NCBI GenBank assembly: GCA_047967505.1
Contig: CM106539.1
DNA: 64,000 nucleotides
Strand: one strand, 5' to 3'
From: Dipteris shenzhenensis
Taxonomy: Eukaryota > Polypodiophyta > Polypodiopsida > Gleicheniales
The position numbers and the translations under genes were made by a program. Under the pieces are notes generated by a model that worked only from the letters and a program-made list of their open reading frames with translations, did not search any database and was not told where the DNA came from. Every line of letters begins with the position of its first letter. The stretch's first letter is position 1. Of the stretch, positions 34,723 to 44,937 are shown one piece after another.

Positions 34723-34796
34723 TATAGAACACTGCAAAATATTTTGTCACTAAAAAAAAACACAACTTTTGCCTCACAAGGACAAATCTGCAAAGC
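34723..34796 (-). other. Truncated Copia-A leader up to the Copia-B junction
   Basis: Matches 45739-45812 (opposite strand) down to GCAGATTTGTCC, then becomes Copia-B gag. The three bases TTT are shared by both parents at the joint. Confidence 0.75.
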
Positions 34797-35512
34797 ACAG
34801 AACTCCTCAAATGACAATGGTTGGGGTCTCATCTGAGTGTTAAGCATTGTTACCAGTCCATCAAACCTTGGTTGGACATATCCAGAGACACCGTCAAGCT
34901 AGCTCTTCACTAGACTTTTGTATCCCAACAGTAGCCATCTGGTCACGCAAATTTTTGATTCGGGTTATGAACGCCTCCGTTGTCTCTCCTTCATCAAACT
35001 TCTCAGCTAGCGAGCTGATTCTCCAGGTTCTAGATCCTTGTCTGATTTCGCGTCTCATACTGACTCTTCAATATGTTCCAAGCCATAGTTGCCTTAGATG
35101 TTTGTTGAATCAAGGTCAAAACACTATCAGTAGTACCTGTAACTAGGGCACATAGAGCATCTGCGTTCCTATGTTTCTAAGCTCATAGAAGGTCGGCAAT
35201 AGGAGGTATCATACTCCCCGAATTCGCTGGGTTGGGGGTTCCTTATGGTTCTAGGTCAGTCTCCACTACTGTCTCTAGAAGCTCATATGAATCTAGAATA
35301 GCAGTAATTTTAAACTTCCATAGAGTATAGTTTGTACCATCTAGCTTGCCTTCAGTGAAGGCTGGTGGGCGAATCCTCAACACCTGGATTGTTGGTGCAA
35401 CTGGTGTAGCTGCACAGCTATGCTGAACTTGAGCCGCTTCCTATTACCATCACTCCGTATGCTGTTGAAGCCATCACCTCTCTTCTACTCTTCGATCCTT
35501 AGAGCTGCTTGG
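34797..35512 (-). pseudogene. Copia-B copy 1: gag 5' half, fused to Copia-A
   Basis: Minus strand from about 35466. Equivalent to 50583-49953, with the ALRI(C/R)PP, YTLWKFKIT and PLSLEEFCAL blocks, interrupted by stops and small indels. It ends abruptly at 34797 within EEFCAL and is joined to the Copia-A leader; knuckle, protease and pol of Copia-B are missing here. Confidence 0.75.
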
Positions 35513-35524
35513 GCTCTGATACCA
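35513..35524 (-). promoter_or_regulatory. Copia-B copy 1 primer binding site
   Basis: Minus strand TGGTATCAGAGC immediately after the LTR end. Confidence 0.88.
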
Positions 35525-36213
35525 TGTTAAATTACACGCCGCAGCGAAATAGAAGCTGAACAAAAAATAGAGAGTACATAGCAAACTGGAGATGAACAAA
35601 ATTTTCCTTCAATACTGATGTAGTATAGATGATGGCTCCATTACCCATGTGCTCCCACAGTGGAGATTAGATGGTGATCTAGACAGATACTAGGTGAAGA
35701 GCTACTAGCTGTCAGATCTTTGCTGAAAGATCTGATCTGATGCAATGGACTGGGAAGGTTACCTCTTTACAGCTATGAGGGCGGTAGTCGAATCAACGTA
35801 GTCGGTGGAACTGACCAATCAACCTAGTCGGTGGAGCTGACTAGTCACCCTAATCGGTGGAACCGACTAGTCGTCCATAGAATATTCAAGGAATATTTCC
35901 TATTGATAGCCCCCTGGTACCCCCCAGCTAGCCCCCAGGCCCTAGCAAGAGTTAGGGGCTCCCACACAATTAAGACAATGTGCCTCGTTGTGCTACCAAC
36001 TTACCTACCCTGCCTAGCCCATAGGCTAGACTCACATAGATCACCTTTCTACCATCAACGGTCTCATTGATAGACGTCATCTGACATGCAAGTCAAGATC
36101 CATCCAGTGTCCCGAGCATACACATGGCTTCTCCTCATATGGGGGCCTTACAACTTGATCACCTTGGACCACTGTTGGTTACCAGGAGGGTGGGGCATTG
36201 AGCATATCTAACA
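35525..36213 (-). repeat. Copia-B LTR shared by two internal regions
   Basis: 689 bp. On the minus strand it starts TGTTAGATATGCTC and ends GTAATTTAACA. On its inner side are a PBS and gag; on its outer side is a polypurine tract and RNase H end of another Copia-B. It contains several GTCGGT(G/T)GAACTGACTAGTC-like direct repeats at 35790-35875. Confidence 0.82.
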
Positions 36214-36455
36214 CGCCCCCTCAATGTCCACCCGTAGGTGAACTACCTTCTCGGCCCAATGCCAAGTCTTTGAAGATGACCCTGAAGCTGATCCTTCCCG
36301 AGTGCCTTGGTGAAGATATCTGCTTCATTTTGCTCTGTTGTGGATAGTAGACCGATTCCACTATCCCATCCTTGATCAAATCATGCACATAGTGATACTG
36401 AATCTCTATATGTTTTGTGCACGCATGAACCACACAATATAGGACAATCCATTCT
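36214..36455 (-). pseudogene. Copia-B: RNase H end and polypurine tract of an upstream copy
   Basis: The minus-strand frame contains HACTKHIEIQYHYVHDLIKD and ends near the polypurine tract (plus CGCCCCCTCAATGTCC, 36214-36229). This is the extreme 3' coding end of a Copia element; the rest is missing to the right. Confidence 0.78.
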
Positions 36456-37519
36456 CCATGGTATCATTTTCCTTTAGTCTCTATGTTTAGCCTAGTTGAA
36501 GTGATTAGCTTCATCCTTCTACCTTTATATGGATTTATTAGGTGAAGTAGTTACCTTATGATGAAGTGGTTCCTTCAATCCAGTCTCGATATAGCCTTTT
36601 CCTTTAGACTCCAAGTTTAGATTAGGCGAAGTAGTGACCTCCATCCTTCTACCAATCTATTCAAGTATTAGAGGAAGTAGTTACCTAGTCTCATAAGTGC
36701 AGCAAGTATGATTGGGAAGTCTTCATCAAAGATATATGCAATGGTGGTTTTGTCTTCCCTATTATATGGATAGCCTCAAGGCTTAGTTCTTGAATCTTTG
36801 AAAATGCATAGGGACACAATGAGTTTGTACTATATACTTGTTTATAAGTAATGCATTCTACCTATGTACATGGATAGTGTAAATCCATATTTTCAATTAA
36901 ACATACAAAATATATAGGATCGATATTTGCAGTGGACTAAGAAGGAAATCTTAGTGGGGTGATCCTATATAACAAAAATAATTTATTTCACAAAGGTGTG
37001 TTCTAAACCCTATGGATAAAGTTGATCCAAGGAAAGACAACATACTAAAAAATTACAAGATTTTATGTAAAATGAGCTAGCCAATGCATGGCTTCTAAAA
37101 TTTTTGGCTAAATGCTAAAAATAGTATGGCCAATGTTTTAAATACAAGCCAAAGTTTCAATATCATGAGGACTAGGAGGGATTAGGAGACAAGTTTTCTA
37201 GGAAAATAAACCCATTATATTGGAAGTGGTAGCCTAGGGAAAGGAAAAATAAGGACAATAGTGTTGAAAAGCTAACATGAAACACATCAATAACATCAAA
37301 AGAGTACAAACCAAGACCATGGAATTGTACTTGAAAAATCCATATAGATGCCTAAAATACCAAAACTTTTAATGGGACCCCAAGGGTCTTGATATTTTCC
37401 TACATAGTAATGAAACATATCGGGGAACTCAACTCCCATAGAGAGTTAATCACTAGTCTCTAAATGGAATCACCATACTTGGAAACATACATGGGAACTC
37501 AACTCCCATAGAGAATCAA
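36456..37519. other. Spacer with an imperfect tandem duplication
   Basis: 36470-36690 holds two related copies (about 125 bp apart) sharing TTCCTTTAG, GGCGAAGTAGT or TTGAAGTGATT, and CATCCTTCTACC. No gene is seen in the remaining AT-rich DNA. Confidence 0.55.
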
Positions 37520-37690
37520 TCATCAGGGAGAAAAGGACGGGCTGGAGGAAGGGTGAGAGGGAGAATAGAAGGAACAGGGAGAAGGAAGAGGGAGAGGCAC
37601 AGGAGGAGAGGGGAAGGGAGGGGAGGTAGGAAGGGAGGGAGGGAGGGAGTACCTGGGTGGGGAGGTGGTGGAGGAGCTCCAGGAAAGTTA
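37520..37690. repeat. GGGAGG-rich purine tract
   Basis: GGGAGAGG/GGAAGGGAGGGAGG low-complexity sequence. Confidence 0.7.
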
Positions 37691-37849
37691 TGAGAGAGAA
37701 TGAGGAGAAGTAGAGTTTTATAGGAAATGGGTAGCTTTTAGGTCATCAGCTTTTTTTAGTTTTTTTTAGGTTCACTATAAGTAGAACATTCTTCATTCTC
37801 TCTTTCATTCAAAGTTCATTCTTTCACACTCCACGCTTCTCTTCTCTCA

Positions 37850-38240
37850 TCAACCTGTTGCAGGATTCCCAAAATTTTCAAAATGTTGCAAGAGGTGAGT
37901 TCATTTCCAACCTATTGCGTACGCAAGAACTTCTAAGAATTAAGTTTTTGAAAATTTGATTTTTTTTCAAATCCGATTCTTTTCTCAAAAACCTGTTGCG
38001 TATGCAATAACTTCAAAAAACCATCTTTTGCATTAAATATTTTTTCCCACAAATTTCCCTCTCTACCTCAAACTCTCACAGCCTATTTTCACAAATTTCT
38101 GCCAAACTCAAACTCTCCTAACCTATTGGATATGTAATAATTTTTCAAAAAAAATAAATTAGAAAATAATCTATTACAAATTTCTCTCTCAACCTCAAAA
38201 CCACTCAAACCTCCCTACCTAATGCGTACACAATAACTTC
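37850..38240. repeat. Four spaced copies of a CCTRTTGCGTACGCAATAA-type motif
   Basis: Copies at about 37911 (CCTATTGCGTACGCAAGAAC), 37992, 38122 and 38217, 80-130 bp apart, each with a palindromic core TTGCGTACGCAA or its decayed form. The AACCTATTGC half recurs in the palindrome at 39947-40412. Confidence 0.6.
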
Positions 38241-39579
38241 AAAACAAAATTTACCCATAAATCTCTCCAAAAACTCTTCTCACGACACTTTATTGATATG
38301 AGAAATCCATTCATAATATTTTTACTGCATAATATAATAAATTTTTATAAACTAATGTTAAAATATAATTTTGCTAAAAATATATATTATTAATCTATAA
38401 GTTAATATAAATATTATATAATTATTGTATAAATATATATTAATAATATTATATGTTAATAACATTTAAAATTATATACTTTACATACTAATAACCTTAA
38501 AAATTCAAAAATATAATTAGTCAAAAAATACATTAATTAAAAAAATATAACAATGAAAATATTTTTGAAAGGGAGGTCTTCTAGCATATGTGCTTTATAT
38601 AATACTTATTCTTCAAACAATGAAGAATTAGTAAATGTATTTGTAAGCTAGTTATTAATATGAAAAATCTCTACAATATTCTTCCTGCTATAAACTAGAT
38701 ATTAAATCTTAGTTTTAAAAAAAATATACATTATTAACTTAAAAACTAATATAAATATAATGTAATTATTGTATAAATTTAAATAAATATATAAATTATC
38801 AATATTATACATTAATAACATTTAAAGTTATGTATATTATATACTAATAACCTTTAAATTTTAAAAAGGTAGTCAATCTAAGAATTGAATTCATTTAAAA
38901 AATAAAAGACTATTAAATTTTACACACGTGCTTTTAGCATGTATGCTTTTCTTCCATGTGTATAATACTTGTTAGTCAAAGAATCAAGAATTAGAGAATG
39001 TATTTGTAAGGTAGGTATTTAAAACCATAGAATCTGGAAGAGGTTTAGCATACTTTCTTATCTTTGTTACAGTATGTAATACTTTGCAAAAGCCTTAAAC
39101 TTTATTTAAGGCTTTGCATAAAACTATAGTATCATTGAATCCATTGGGATATCATTTTTCTACTTTAGCAACCACTAGATACCCATGGTATGAATGCATG
39201 ATATGGAATACATATTTCTTCTGAATATTTCTTATCACATACTTCTTCATTTCTTCCGATACACCATGCAGCATGAATGTAAGAAAATATGAATTGGTGT
39301 GCTTCTAGCCTATGTGCTTGTCCCTAATCAGTAGGATTCTTTGACTAGGTCTTATAATTACTTAAAGTAAAGCCTTTGCAAAGGATCATACCTAGTATTG
39401 GATATAAACAAAACACTTTGGAAAGCATATAATATATAGTCTATATATATCTAAACTAAATACTTTGGAATGCATATTTTATATAGTCTATATACATTAA
39501 ATCTTACATCCTAAACCCTAAAGTTTCCTAAATCTTAGGTTATACAATCCAAGCTCTTTAACTTATATAAGAGTTCTAA
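38241..39579. other. AT-rich spacer
   Basis: Very AT-rich, with a loose duplication: TATTAATATGAGAAATC- and GTATAAATATATATTAAT-like blocks near 38290-38500 recur at 38640-38860. No gene. Confidence 0.5.
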
Positions 39580-39946
39580 TCCCTAAACCCTAAACCTAAA
39601 CCTTAAACCCTAACCCCTATACCTTAAATTCTAAAACCTAATTTCCACATCCTAAACCCTAGATTCTAGACTCTAAGCTCATGACCTTATAAACAAGACC
39701 CTAAACCCTAAACCATAAACCGTAAACCCTAAACCCTAAAATAATAATCATAAACCCTAAATCCTAAATGCTAAATCCTAAATCCTTAACCCTAAGCCCT
39801 AGATCCTAAATCCTAAACCCTAAACCCTAAACCCTTAACCCTAAAACCATAATCATAATCCCAAAACCCTAAATACTAAATCTTAAACGCTTAGCCCTAT
39901 ATCCTTAACCCTAGATACTAAACCCTAAACCCTAACCCTAAAATAC
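39580..39946 (+). repeat. Interstitial telomere-like repeats, CCCTAAA orientation
   Basis: Many perfect and degenerate CCCTAAA units (for example CCCTAAACCCTAAAC near 39820), mixed with TCCTAAAT variants. Plant-type telomere sequence but clearly internal. Confidence 0.85.
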
Positions 39947-40412
39947 AACCAAATTTTAATTATTTTTTTCAATTTGTGCAATAGGTTTGATATATCCCCC
40001 AACCTGTTGCAAGTGGAACAGGTTAATGGTGCACCCAACCTATTGCAAAAATCAAGGAATTTTCTTGATTTGTGCAACAGGTTGGATATATTTCCCAACC
40101 TGTTGCTCAAGCAACATGTTGGGGAATATATCCAACCTATTGCACAAATCAAGAAATTTCTTGACTTGTGGAACAGGTTGGATATACCCCCCAACCTATT
40201 GCTCAAGCAATAGGTTGGGAGTGCACCCCCAACCTATTGCTTGAGCAATAGGTTGGGGGGTATATCCAACCTATTGCACAAATCAAGAAAATTCCTTGAT
40301 TTTTGCAAAAGGTTGGGTGCACCCTTAACCTGTTGCACGTGCAATAGGTTGGGGGATATATCAAACATATTGCACAAATTTAAAAAAATCGTTAAATTTT
40401 GGTTGTATTTTA
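39947..40412. repeat. Large palindrome built of nested hairpins
   Basis: Mirror axis near 40177. The outer arms AACCAAATTTTAA (39947) and TTAAATTTTGGTT (about 40392) pair; the inner arms around 40033-40081 and 40274-40311 pair. Within it are perfect or near-perfect local hairpins at 40094-40123, 40128-40185, 40191-40219 and 40226-40259, based on CCCAACCTATTGC / GCAATAGGTTGGG. Frames here are artefacts of the repeat. Confidence 0.85.
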
Positions 40413-40580
40413 GGATTAGGATTTAGGGTTAAGGATTTAGGATTTAGGATTTAGAGTTTAGGATTTAGAGTTTAGGGTTTAGGGTTCAGGGTTTAGGATT
40501 TACTATTTAGGAGTTTAGGATTTAGGGGTGATTAAGATGTTTCAGTATTAATTGTTTAAAGTTTAGGATCTAGGGTTTAG
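40413..40580 (-). repeat. Interstitial telomere-like repeats, TTTAGGG orientation
   Basis: GATTTAGGGTTAAGG and GGGTTTAGGGTTCAGG units, opposite in orientation to 39580-39946, so the telomere-like blocks are the outer arms of the same palindrome. Confidence 0.82.
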
Positions 40581-41453
40581 GTTTAATGTCTTCTCTGCTA
40601 GTTTTGATATAAAAGTTATTAAGTAATAATAAGCTGAATGATTATTTATTGTGTCTTTTTTTGAGTTGCTAATCTATTTTTGTACATAAAATGTGTATTC
40701 ACCCTAACAGAGGGTAGGGATGTGGTGTTATATAAGAAGAATGAAGTGGTGGCTTTTGGATGAATTCATAGTCTTGATCCTATGAATGTGTGTCATTTCC
40801 AACGTTGTGGTGAGAGAAGATGTATAGTCATAATCACCAATGCTGTAAATCCTGAAGTACATTTAAAATATCTACATGGAGACTTTGAAACATTGGGAGA
40901 TATCTTACAATGTGACATATTTGATATGCAAGCACACAGAACGCTCTAAGACCAAGACGAAATTGTTCCAAAGACATACTTTCAAGATATCAAGAAAACT
41001 TATTTTGAGGGGGAAAAAGTAGAGATGTTATCTTGCTCCGGAGAAGTTTTAGCAATTGGCAACTTTAAGGGCTATGCTCAGAGTTTTCTCTGTATAATGG
41101 AGATAATTAAGTTGTCTAGTGCAGGTGTCATTCAAAATGCAATGGATAGTACTTCACATCTAGACGTCCATAATACTACGTCTCATCTACAAGTTCATAG
41201 TACTTGTAAATGAGGGTTAGCTTTCTTGAAATCAAGTTTGCCCAAGACAGTTTCCTTCAATGTCATGGAAGACACAACAGGATATTATCAGAAGAAAAGG
41301 ACTATAACACAAATGGGATCCAAATTGATAAGAAGCTATAGTAGTGATCAAGAGTATCATAGTGGCATGCTCATAGGTATTGAGGACATTATAGTAACAG
41401 ATGTTGATGCAGAAAAGGTTTCTTGTATTACAAGTGACTGAAATATACTCTCT

Positions 41454-41660
41454 GGTATAGAAGGCTTGTCTTGTGTTACAAGTGACTCGAACAAGCTCAC
41501 TGGTATAGAAGACTTGTCCTATGTTGCAAGTGACTCGAACAGGTTCACTGGTATAGAAGACTTGTCCTGTGTTGCAAGTGACTTAAACAGGCTCACTGGT
41601 ATAGAAGACTTGTCTTGTATTGCAAGTGACTCAAACATGCTCACTGATATAGCAGACTTG
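41454..41660 (+). repeat. 48-bp coding tandem repeat, about four units plus flanking partial units
   Basis: Unit GIEDLSCVASDSNRLT (16 residues), starting at 41454, 41502, 41550 and 41598, with decayed units on both sides. In frame, so it was spread within a translated gene. Confidence 0.85.
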
Positions 41661-42841
41661 TCTTATGTTGAGAATAATAAGATGGGACCACAAAGAAAAA
41701 TACATGCAAAGATCGATGGGATAAGTGATGCAATAATAGGAATTGATGATATTAGTGAAAATGATCATGATGTTACCACTCGAATGCAGGGCAAAGGGGG
41801 CAGAGAATCTGAGACTTGTCATGTTGTTCGTAATATTGTTGCTAGCATGCCATAGAATATAGATGGGAGAAGCTTGAGTTATGAAGGAGAAAGAGTTCAA
41901 CCACAAAATTCAAGAGGCATTGGTAACAAATTGACATCAATGAGGCGTCAAATAATTCTCAAGCCCACACAACATTTGATTATAGAGATGAAGATTCAAG
42001 GGAAATGGATTCAAGGTTTGATGGTCTTACAACTGGAAAATGCAAGACACTATTTACAAAAAGAAAGTATGTGAGTATGAAGAGGTGAAGAATCATGGCA
42101 TCAATTCCAGAACCAAAGAGACATGTAATGTTATTCGAGGAGAGTATGGAAAGGATGCTTGCAAGAAACTTTGCATTAGAAAAGATTGGAAAGACGATTG
42201 TGCAGCCATACGCCTTGGTATTTGGAGTAAGACAGCATCTGATAGACATAACTATCTTCTTATGCTTTCTTCATCAAGGCACTGATTAAGATTTGAGCAC
42301 AAGACACTGTAAACCTAGATTGAAACCCATGGTTAATGGGAGACCCATTTGCAATCGAGGATATCAATGGTTAACTGGACTATCACATGGAACATACTGG
42401 ACCATCTGGGCAGAGGTGAAAGAAAAAGTAGTTCATACAATTCATGGAGATACCTACAAGTTTAAATGCCATGGAAGCACTATAAATGCAACCGCAACAT
42501 TAAAGCAAGTTCTTGAAGACCATGCATTACCACAGCCTCATCTTCAACAAACAATGCTAGATGGACATGTCAAATGTCAACATCTTCCTTTGGGACTGAC
42601 AAAGAAGGTCGTTCTAAAACTTTACAAGACAGAGACGAGAGCATGATTTCACGGTCAACCTTGTACGAAATTTGGCGTAGAGATTTTTTCCATGTCAAAA
42701 ATCATCAAGCAAAGGATGTTAAAATGTAAGACATGTGATGAATTAAAAAATGTTATTGAACATACTAAATGTGAGCAGTAGCAAGGAAGATATATTAAAT
42801 GGCGATCAATCCATCTATGTCATATGTAGGATGCTCGAAAG

Positions 42842-43597
42842 TTGTATGCTTCTTGGAGAGAGGAAGCTATTTCACATCTCGATAAGTCCATGTGCATCAC
42901 CATTGATGGCATCGACCAGAATACAACAACTTTGCCACGATATAGACGTATCCCACCGGCATTGGAGGGCAAACATGGACTAAAAACACACTTGTGTGGA
43001 GTATTAGTACATGGATACCGAATCTTTTGTGATGTATGGATTGATAGTTTGCATGACCATGATAGTAACCAAGTTGTTACATCAATCATGAAAGAAATAA
43101 GAAAGGTTAGAGATGCTCACGGATGTTTACCTAACACGTTGCGAATACAAGCTGATAATTGTTGGAGAGAGAACAAGAATAAATATATATTTGCTTTATG
43201 CTCTATGCTGGTTGGTTTGAAAATATTTGAAGAAGTGGAAGTTGGATTTCTTCTTATCAGCCATACACATGAAGACATAGATCAAATCTTCAGTGTTATC
43301 TTTGGTGAGTTGAAGTCAATAGATGTTTTGACAATGGAGGATATGCTATTTCGAATTGGGGAAAAAATTGGAGGGTCTCGCAAGAAAGAATCAGAAGTGG
43401 CTATCTTAGAGAGGATGGTAGATTGGAGAGCATTCATAGAGCCACATTTACAAGCAGGAGATGATGCCCTAATAGGACACACAAATCCACACTACTTTCA
43501 GTTTCACATGCATAACAATATTCCAGTGATACAATGGAAGCACTACTCAGTAGATGGAGATAACTTATGGAGTGAGTCATATGCTTTATTACAATGA
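42842..43597 (+). CDS. DUF7869-like core domain, longest open segment (251 residues)
   Basis: Longest uninterrupted part of the gene above. The ATG at 42842 is only the first Met in the open segment; homology probably starts upstream (an in-frame stop lies near 42825). Candidate active-site residues: Asp in IDGID (near 42907), Asp in QADN (near 43154), and Glu/Asp in HEDID (near 43275). The surrounding hydrophobic strands alternate as in RNase H folds. Open despite a decayed neighbourhood, so this domain may have been under constraint longest. Confidence 0.55.
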   Translation: MYASWREEAISHLDKSMCITIDGIDQNTTTLPRYRRIPPALEGKHGLKTHLCGVLVHGYRIFCDVWIDSLHDHDSNQVVTSIMKEIRKVRDAHGCLPNTLRIQADNCWRENKNKYIFALCSMLVGLKIFEEVEVGFLLISHTHEDIDQIFSVIFGELKSIDVLTMEDMLFRIGEKIGGSRKKESEVAILERMVDWRAFIEPHLQAGDDALIGHTNPHYFQFHMHNNIPVIQWKHYSVDGDNLWSESYALLQ

Positions 43598-44439
43598 ATA
43601 ATTCCATTAGAGGAAACTAGATTTGTTCTTGGAAAAAACAAATCACTTGACATAGATGAAATGAAAGGCTTGAAAGCCTTCATTAAACATCTTCAAAGTA
43701 TGATGCAAAAATATCCTAAGCAATCAACTAAGAATTCGGAGATAATTAAATCAATTGAAGCACTTATCCAATCTTTAGAAAGACAAGAAAACTTAACGAG
43801 CATTGAATACTGCGAATCCTTTTGGCTGGAATAAGCTAGGTCACCAAGTTTTCCTTTGGATATAAATATGTCAGTAGATATGGAGGAAGTAGAGGAATGC
43901 CTTTTACCTCAAAAATATTGTGGCAGGAAGGGAGACAAACCCTTACCAGAGTTTATACCATCTAATGAGATTGAAAAGGGTCTATTTGTTGCAGTTTGGG
44001 CATCTGATCTAGGTTCAGAGTTGGATGACCAAGGTGGCCCAATTTGGGTTGCAAAGGTTGCCAAGATAGAAAGGGATGACAACGGAACTCCTATAACATT
44101 CATAGCTTCATGGTATGAATCAAAGCCATTGAAAAATCTCCCGAGAAGATATACAATAAAATAACTCTATGAGGGATGCTTGCAAAAGAAACATGAATGG
44201 GTTCCAACAGAGGTGGAAGTCAGTAGCATTATTCATTACTGGAAATTGAGGACACAAAGTTTTAAAAAGAAGCATGGATACAATGTTAAAAAATGTATCA
44301 CAATCCCTGATCCAAGTCATGTCCATATTAAACATCATTTGGCAAGACTTGACCCATCAAGCGCAAATACATTACATGAATCTAATGACTCTAAATGAGA
44401 TTCAGATGCATAACATAATGTTTTGTATGCTTTTTTCCA

Positions 44440-44590
44440 TACAAATGGTGTATCTATACACCACCAATAAGATAATGTATTGTATGCTTTGTTTTTTAAA
44501 AAAAGGGTGTATCTATACACCACTTATATATTGAATCCAACAAACTCTTTTTTTTTTTTTTTTAATGGTGTATCTATACACCACTTATAT
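44440..44590. repeat. Three identical hairpins GGTGTATCTATACACC
   Basis: Copies at about 44447, 44506 and 44567, about 60 bp apart, each a 6-bp stem with TCTA loop, followed by CACC or CACTTATATRTTGAAT. The last two repeat units also share CAACAAACTCTTTT. They lie just after the DUF7869-like gene. Confidence 0.8.
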
Positions 44591-44932
44591 GTTGAATTCA
44601 ACAAACTCTTTTCATATGGTGTCATATTTTCACTTTATCAGCATAGTGTTAAAATTAAACTAGAGTTAGGAGACTACTATTATTATTATTATAGTTATTG
44701 GATGGGGGCACCATGCACAAGTTTGCAAATTATAGCTTCATTGAGCCTTTTTTTTTTAAATTAGAGGTCACCACTTGACTTTTTAGCTTAATAAGGTCAT
44801 ATTTGTATATAAGTGACCCATTTAGTGCTCTAAAAAGCCCAATTTTTGAGCTCACTAAGTGTAGTTGAGTGGAGAGGATATGCTCCAAAAAAAATTCCAA
44901 ACTGGGAGAGAAAGTCCCCCGAGGCGACGGTA
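44591..44932. other. Spacer left of Copia-A copy 3
   Basis: AT-rich with an ATTATTATTATT run (44676). No gene. Confidence 0.5.
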
Positions 44933-44937
44933 TAGGG
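44933..44937. repeat. TAGGG, left target-site duplication of Copia-A copy 3
   Basis: Directly before the 5' LTR. The plus-strand CCCTA at 51003-51007, adjoining the detached 3' LTR, is its exact reverse complement, as expected if the 3' end was inverted. Confidence 0.7.

Larger units (their letters stand above)
29760..34796 (-). mobile_element. Copia-A copy 4, minus strand, lacking its 5' LTR and PBS
   Basis: On the minus strand: part of the leader, gag, protease, integrase, RT, RNase H, polypurine tract and 3' LTR. At 34796 the leader switches directly into Copia-B gag, so the 5' LTR and PBS are missing. Integrase carries a 358-bp foreign insert. It is the most complete Copia-A here and served as reference for the others. 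Confidence 0.88.
40680..44400 (+). pseudogene. Decayed DUF7869-like mobile-type gene (candidate RNase H-fold enzyme)
   Basis: A chain of plus-strand coding pieces, with stops between them. 40720-41213 ends KKTYFEGEKVEMLSCSGEVL. 41226-41855 carries a 16-residue repeat. 42040-42290 has KDACKKLCIRKDWKDDC. 42300-42650 reads VNGRPICNRGYQWLTGLSHG. The core 42842-43597 has CITIDGIDQNTTTLP, LKTHLCGVLVHG, LRIQADNCWRENKNKYIFAL and ISHTHEDIDQIFSVIFGEL. The C-terminal part 43856-44164 has FVAVWASDLG and PIWVAKVAKI. The IDGxD, QxDN..E.KN and HTHEDID motifs are those I associate with DUF7869, found in widely separated eukaryotes; its function is not established. Three acidic positions are compatible with a DDE/RNase H fold, which is inference. 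Confidence 0.55.

Noticed and set aside
39925-40426. Frames rich in CNRLG and NLLHKS repeats
   Set aside because: Both strands give similar peptides because the DNA is a palindrome of hairpins; no sign of coding.
39580-40580. A chromosome end
   Set aside because: The telomere-like repeats are degenerate, short and in mirror orientation, with continuous sequence on both sides.
44591-44937. Outer part of the Copia-B LTR left of Copia-A copy 3
   Set aside because: The inversion model predicts it, but I see only a weak resemblance (GGATATGCTC near 44877), so I left it as unexplained spacer.
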